Source of the DNA: Ricordea florida
Taxonomy: Eukaryota > Cnidaria > Anthozoa > Corallimorpharia > Ricordeidae
Direction: 5' to 3'
DNA: 64,000 bases
NCBI GenBank assembly: GCA_949710005.1
Contig: OX453285.1
Coordinates: 6,483,132 to 6,547,131 of the forward strand
Positions within the stretch are counted from its first letter, which is position 1. Every line of letters starts with the position of its first letter. The notes beneath the pieces are model-generated. The model saw nothing but the letters and a program-made list of their open reading frames with translations, searched no databases and was not told the origin of the DNA. Made by a program: the position numbers and the translations under genes. Positions 22,301-29,300 of this stretch are shown one piece after another.

Positions 22301-25300
22301 TCAAACTGTAATTATTTTTCAAAAAAAAACAATCAATAAAAAAACATTAAAAAATTTACTGGCAGCTGAAGTCCATGTGAAACAACGCACGCCATTTTGA
22401 ATAATTCTACTGGAACAATGAATTAGGTTAGTCCATTTGGGTAGTCCATGGATTGGGAGTCGGTGTTTTGTCCATCAACCGATAGTTGCGGAAAAAAATA
22501 GAATTGAATTATACTTAGATTTTTCACATACCTTTAATTTTTTAGATTGATAACCCAGACATAGAGTTGTAACTTTTTTTTAATCCCCTGTGACTTCTGG
22601 CCGCTTCCAAAAATGTTCCCTTATTTTTTAAATTAAGTACATTTTTCTTAACATTTCGTGAATAGACCTGGCAAGTTTCTGCGCGGTTTTATGACATCCA
22701 TTTGTTTTCAGTACGGTCCAGTATTTTCGGTTCAATATTTGGCGGCAAGTCTATGGTGGCCCATTAGGGCCATAGCGTTTTTTTTTTATCTTTCAAATTT
22801 TTTTTTTTTAGGTTTTGGTTTCTTTTCCTTTTCTTTTTCTCTCTTTGTAATTTTATGTTTATTTTATTTACTTAGTTATATTTTCAAACTGTAATTATTT
22901 TTCAAAAAAAAAAAACAATCAATAAAAAAACATTAAAAAATTTACTTAGAAATTATAAAAAAAATTTGCACGTGGCCCATGAGGGCCATAAGCCCACAGA
23001 GGCCATAGCCCATCAGGCATTTCGACTCTAGGTATCGCCAATGCATTCTGGGATAGTAATTGTTTTTGTGCCATGTGCCTAACATTATCGGTGATTCTAC
23101 GAAATGTCGAAGCGGAAAAAGGAGGATTGGGATGCGTTTAGAGCGAGAGTGGGCAAGAAAAGAGCAGGTAACAGCAAGACAGAGTCAAATGGATTTTAAT
23201 TTCTAACATTTCAACGCCTTTCCTCATCCGTTGAAGGCAAGTGCCAAAAATATTCACGTATCGGTGCACTGACCTTGGTTCCCCTCGATTGCGAAGCCAC
23301 ACTCTAAAATATTAAAGAAGCATGCAAAGAAACACTTCCAGCTTACCGATATGGAGTGTGATTTGCTTGCTGGTGAGAGGGGACCATCTTACACCGACAC
23401 AAGCCAAATAAAGAATTGGAAATTGCTTCACATCAGATTTATCGAACCTGGTACTGCAATGCCAGATGCCCCGAATCGACGGCGTGATCGGCTTGACGAA
23501 TTTCCTCAGTCAGCACCCACGAGCCCAAGCAAGTCTGTGAGAGTAGAAGGTATAAAGGTAAGATTTCCGCACAGTTCCCTACTTCATTATGCATGCTGAA
23601 GCTGTCTTGTCTGGTGTAATGCACGTGCAAATATTTCTTGTGTTCGAAGAACGAAATAATATAGTTACAGAATGCATAATGAAGTAGGGACCTGTGCGGA
23701 AATCTTACTTTTATACCTTCTACTCTCACAGACTTGCTTGGGCTCGCGGGTGCTGACTGAGGAAATTCGTCAAGCCGATCACGCCGTCGATTTGGGGCAT
23801 CTGGCATTGCAGCACTAGGTTCGATAAATCTGATGAGAAGCAATTTCCAATTCTTTATTTGGCTTGTGTCGGTGTAAGATGGTCCCCTCTCACCAGCAAG
23901 CAAATCACACTCCATATCGGTAAGCTGGAAGTGTTTTTTTTGCATGCTTCTTTAATATTTTGGAGTGTGGCTTCGCAATCGAGGGGAACCAAGGTCAGTG
24001 CACCGATACGTGAATATTTTTGGCACTTGCCTTCAACAGATGAGGAAAGGCGTTGAAATGTTAGAAATTAAAATCCATTTGACTCTGTTCTGCTGTTACC
24101 TGCTCTTTTCTTGCCCACTCTCGCTCTAAACGCATCCCAATCCTCCTTTTTCCGCTTCGACATTTCGTAGAATCACCGATAATGTTAGGCACATGGCACA
24201 AAAACAATTACTATCCCAGAATGCATTGGCGATACCTAGAGTCGAAATGCCTGATGGGCTATGGCCTCTGTGGGCTTATGGCCCTCATGGGCCACGTGCA
24301 AATTTTTTTTATAACTTCTAAGTAAATTTTTTAATGTTTTTTTATTGATTGTTTTTTTTTTTTGAAAAATAATTACAGTTTGAAAATATAACTAAGTAAA
24401 TAAAATAAACATAAAATTACAAAGAGAGAAAAAGAAAAGGAAAAGAAACCAAAACCTAAAAAAAAAATTTGAAAGATATAAAAAAAACGCTATGGCCCTA
24501 ATGGGCCACCATAGACTTGCCGCCAAATATTGAACCGAAAATACTGGACTGTACTGAAAACAAATGGATGTCATAAAACCGCGCAGAAACTTGCCAGGTC
24601 TATTCACGAAATGTTAAGAAAAATGTACTTAATTTAAAAAATAAGGGAACATTTTTGGAAGCGGCCAGAAGTCACAGGGGATTAAAAAAAAGTTACAACT
24701 CTATGTCTGGGTTATCAATCTAAAAAATTAAAGGTATGTGAAAAATCTAAGTATAATTCAATTCTATTTTTTTCCGCAACTATCGGTTGATGGACAAAAC
24801 ACCGACTCCCAATCCATGGACTACCCAAATGGACTAACCTAATTCATTGTTCCAGTAGAATTATTCAAAATGGCGTGCGTTGTTTCACATGGACTTCAGC
24901 TGCCATTCTGAATAATTATAATGGAACAGGAGCGAATGATCTGCTCCTGAATGGAACAATGAATTTGGGTAGTCCATTTGGGTTAACAGATAGTGACCAT
25001 GGGTAACCATGCCTAATAGACCAGTGCATCCTACGGAAATTACCCTAGGCGTTTCATTTATTTATTAGAGACTTTATAAAGCGACGGCGGAAGGGTTTGA
25101 CAACGGCTTTCGCGACCTAAAGAAACTGGAACGACAACCTCTATCTGTCGAGTGTCAAGTTACGTTACGCAACAGTGGTTTTCAGGACGGTGTTCTGTTC
25201 TTTTGGCACGAAATGCAAAACACAGTTCTAGGTCTAGAGCTACATTTCAGTTATCGGCCTGTTACGTTTTATTTGTAAAACTATTGATTTTAAAACCAGG

Positions 25301-26329
25301 ATCAGCGTTTTTCACCTTAGAACAATCAACAACATTCAGAGTTCTCGTCCGAATGGCCTCATGAAATAACCAAGAACACACGGCCGCACATGACTGCTAC
25401 ATTTGTAAATGTAAAAATTGTCAAATTGTCAAAATTTTCAATATATGGAAACTGCAACTCAAGTCTACATTCTTAAATTGTTAGATTGATTCTATTCATC
25501 TCTGTACCAAAGTATCGAAAATTCTTTATAAATCAGTCCATCCAGTTATTCTTTCATCATCATCATCATTATCATTTATTTCATGCCTCTTTTTTAAATA
25601 CATTATCAATTAAAACTTGCTTTAATGTATGGCGAGGTGACCTCTAGAAAGCACGAGGCTCATATTTGAGGCCACCTCGGAAATAACAACATGTCTACAT
25701 AAATAATGCTATGAGTCTGCGGCTTTGCCAATTTAATGATTATTTTACTAAAAACACTAGCAGCTTTTTCTTAAAGTTAGGAAAACTTGGCATAGAAGTG
25801 ATTGTAACAGGAAGGGAATTCCAGATCTTTGGTCCTTGGTAAAGAATTGTGAATTCTTTGAGATCAGTTCGACAGCTATGAATTTGACTATTTGCAATAA
25901 GCAAGTTTAAGAGCAACGAAGGCAACAGGTTGTTATGAAAACAGTACATACATTTCGCTGTTTGAATCGTATTGATTTGAAAAATGTCTAAAATTCTCAA
26001 CTGGAGAGTAGAGGAGCAGAATGCGCTTCATGATCTGAATTGGTGATAGCTCGCACAGCCCGTTTTTGCAGACAATAAATACCTCTTATTAATCGAGTTC
26101 GAGGTCTGTACTGTAAAATACGGACCGAGTTTTTTTCCCGTCGATTTATGGCCCAAGCGCGAAGCGCGCGGGCCATAAATCCACGGGAAAAAACGAGGAT
26201 CCGTATTTTACAGTACGGACCGAGAAAACGAGGTTAATAAGATATTTATTATATCTCTGGAGTCATTTTGGCGACCAAAACAAACTTTAGCGGGCCGTAC
26301 AGTTAAGTACAGCCCGCTAAATTGACCAA

Positions 26330-26364
<35 letters not shown>

Positions 26365-29300
26365 TTCTATTTAGGTTAGTTACGTATGTAGACGACCATG
26401 TAGCGTTACAGTCGGTGATATAAGGATAAATTAGTCAGTAGTACAAGGTGAGTTTAGTTTTTAAAGATAGACAAAACCGGGACCTGAATAGCATTCCAAT
26501 TGAATTAGACATTTGCTTAAATAAATAGCTAATATGATCTTTCCAAGTAAGGTGCTCGTTAATGCCGTATACTCCAAGAAATTTACTGGCGTTGGTTTGT
26601 GTTAAGAGTTGACCCCATAAGAGATAGAGAAATCGTGGTTACATTTCTTCTGCCAAGGTTTGAGAATGAGATAGGTCGTTTTCTTTACATTAACCTATGA
26701 TTTTTTTAAATCTTAGCCAAACTTCAATTCTTTTCTAGTTCGTTATTTAGTACAGATTCTAAGGTGTATGGGTTAGATGCTAGTATCGTCCGACAAAGAG
26801 GAGACGCTCCCCACCAATTCTATAGCGTTTGGGAGATCGTTTATGTAGAGTATGAAAAATAAAGAAACAGGAATGGAACCTTGTGGTACACCTGCAATAT
26901 TATGGTCTGCATCGGAGAACCGGTTTGATGGAATTGAGCAAATTGATAACCATAGGAAAAGTAGCTTTTTATCCACTGCAAAGCCGCACCACGACGGAGA
27001 CCATAATGTTCCAGCTTGTTGAATAAAATTCCATGATCAAGGGTATCGAACGCCTTAGAAGAAACCAGAAAGATACCTACAGTTGTTTCATGTTGGTGAA
27101 TTGCTGAAGGGATTTTATTAAGCAAATAGATTAGCGCGCGTGATGTCAAGTGATTTTTACGAAATCCAAACTGACGGAGATAGAGTATTTCGTTTGTTTC
27201 GGCAAATTCGACTTAGCGATTGTACAAGACCTTTTCAAAGAATTTTGAGAAATTTGGTGGCAAAGAGATTAGTCTGTAATTTACAAAAAGACTCGAATCC
27301 TCTGTTTTGTAGATATGAATTACTTTACCAATTTTTAGTATATCTGGGAAAATGCCTTTCAATAAAGAAAGATTTATAATGTTTGCCAGAAGTGCAGAGA
27401 TCAAGTAAAATGAATGCTTTTATCACCCGCATAGAAATATTGTCATAACCAGGGGCCTTTCTTGGCGTAAACAAGCTACAGATATTTTCCAATTCACTAG
27501 TGTCGGTAGGTTCTAGAACGATGCGAAGGTAATCTCTGCTACCAAGAGATGAGCGAAAAGTGGTCGAATCCACGGTGGGAATAGCACTCGCTAGGTTAGG
27601 ACCAATACTGGTAAAGTATTTACAGAATCTGTCAGCGATGTCCTTGGGATCCGTGATTACTTTGCTGTAGGATTTAAATGAGGAGGGTGGAGATGGATTA
27701 ATCTTACGTTTGTTTATAACCTCGTTTAATAGTCTCCATGTTGTTCTGAGGTCATTTTTGGCAACTTCTAATTTGGAGTCGTAATATGTAAGCTTAGCAA
27801 TACGTATTAAGCAGTTCAATTTTGTTTCTGTATTTCAGCTCTCAGGAAGTGGTAGGTGATTGAACGAGTTTTTTGTGCAGTCTGTTCTTCTTGTTAATGG
27901 ACTTTAAGAGACCACGGCTCAGTCATGGAGAGTAGAACTTCTTCATTTGCTTACTTCTGACATAAAAAGTAAAACAGGTCTCATAAATTCTGGTAAATTC
28001 ACTTATAAAATCATTGTAAGCTTCGCTGGGGTCGTTCTCTTTAATAATTAAAGACCAATTTGTAATTGAAAGGTTTTTGTTAATTTTTTTTCCAAATTAA
28101 TAACATTGATTTCGTGAGTAAGAATTTTCAGGGTGTCGTTACCAAAGTAAGTCAAAACCGGTAAGTGATCAGACAAATCATTTAGAACGATGCCAATGAA
28201 AACATTTTGCAATATGTTGTTCGTGAATATGTTATCAATTAGTGTTGCAGAGTAGCAAGTGAGGCGAGTCGGTTTTGAAATAAGAGGCAAAAATGCGTGC
28301 GAAAATAAGCTGTCAATAAAATTAATTCCTGTGTTGGTATGTGGTGGTTATACTGAAGAAGGTCTAAATTAAAATCTCCCATCACATAAGAGTGTTAATT
28401 GTCTTTAGTGATAATTGAAAGAATGTCATTCAATTTCTCTAGAAAAAGGGCAGTGTTTTGATTTGGCAGTCTGTAAACAATACCGACAATAATGTTTTTC
28501 CCTTGGGGAACAATGATTTTGACAAAAATTGATCAATTAATTCTGAGTCAAAAAATTTGCATTCTTTGATAATTATGTATTCAATATTGTTTTGTAAATA
28601 AATGCCAACTCCGCCGCCTGTTTTTCCTTTTACGATGGTTGGAGACAAAATTGTATCCTACGATATTTACAAGCTCTGAAGTGGATTCAGTAAGCCACGT
28701 TTCTGACCCGCCGAGAACAGAGAATGTCCTTTTGAGATTTTGAGTGTAAAATTTAGTAGATCAAGATTTTTTAACAAACTGCAGTCATTTAAATGCAGAA
28801 CGAAAAACATCGAATTCTCATTAAAGGAACTAACCTGATCATTAATATCTTCCTCCACCATATATCTACTGGTCGGTAGACGAGTAAGGAAGTTTGAGTC
28901 GGGATTAAGATTATTTGAGAATGGATCAAATAATCCAGGCTAGTGTATAGGATGATATAAGAGCGATTCAATGCAATCACTGTTATAATTTAAAGTGCCA
29001 CGAGACATTTCGTAAAGTGCTATGTTGAAAGAATTAGAGTCTAAATTATTATTAGTCATTTTGGTAAGATTTCCGCACTGGTCCCTACTCATTATGCATG
29101 CTGTAGTTGAATTGTCTTGGGAAGTGCGCGTGCAAACATTTCTGAGAACAAAACCGTACGGCTACAGCATGCATAATGAAGTAGGGACCTGTGCTGAAAT
29201 CTTCCCGTCATTTTTCCGTAAAATTGGAGAGTGTTCAATGCTTCGATCATCTTTCGTGATTGAACAGGTTGGTTCGCCGCCATTACCAGACCCCTGTGCA

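Larger units (their letters stand above)
22361..23597. repeat. Giant palindrome, left arm
   Basis: Begins GGCAGCTGAAGTCCATGTGA and runs to a hairpin-type element at the centre. Nearly every base reappears as its complement at 23667-24904. Contains a small two-exon open frame (23104-23167 and about 23310-23560). Confidence 0.9.
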
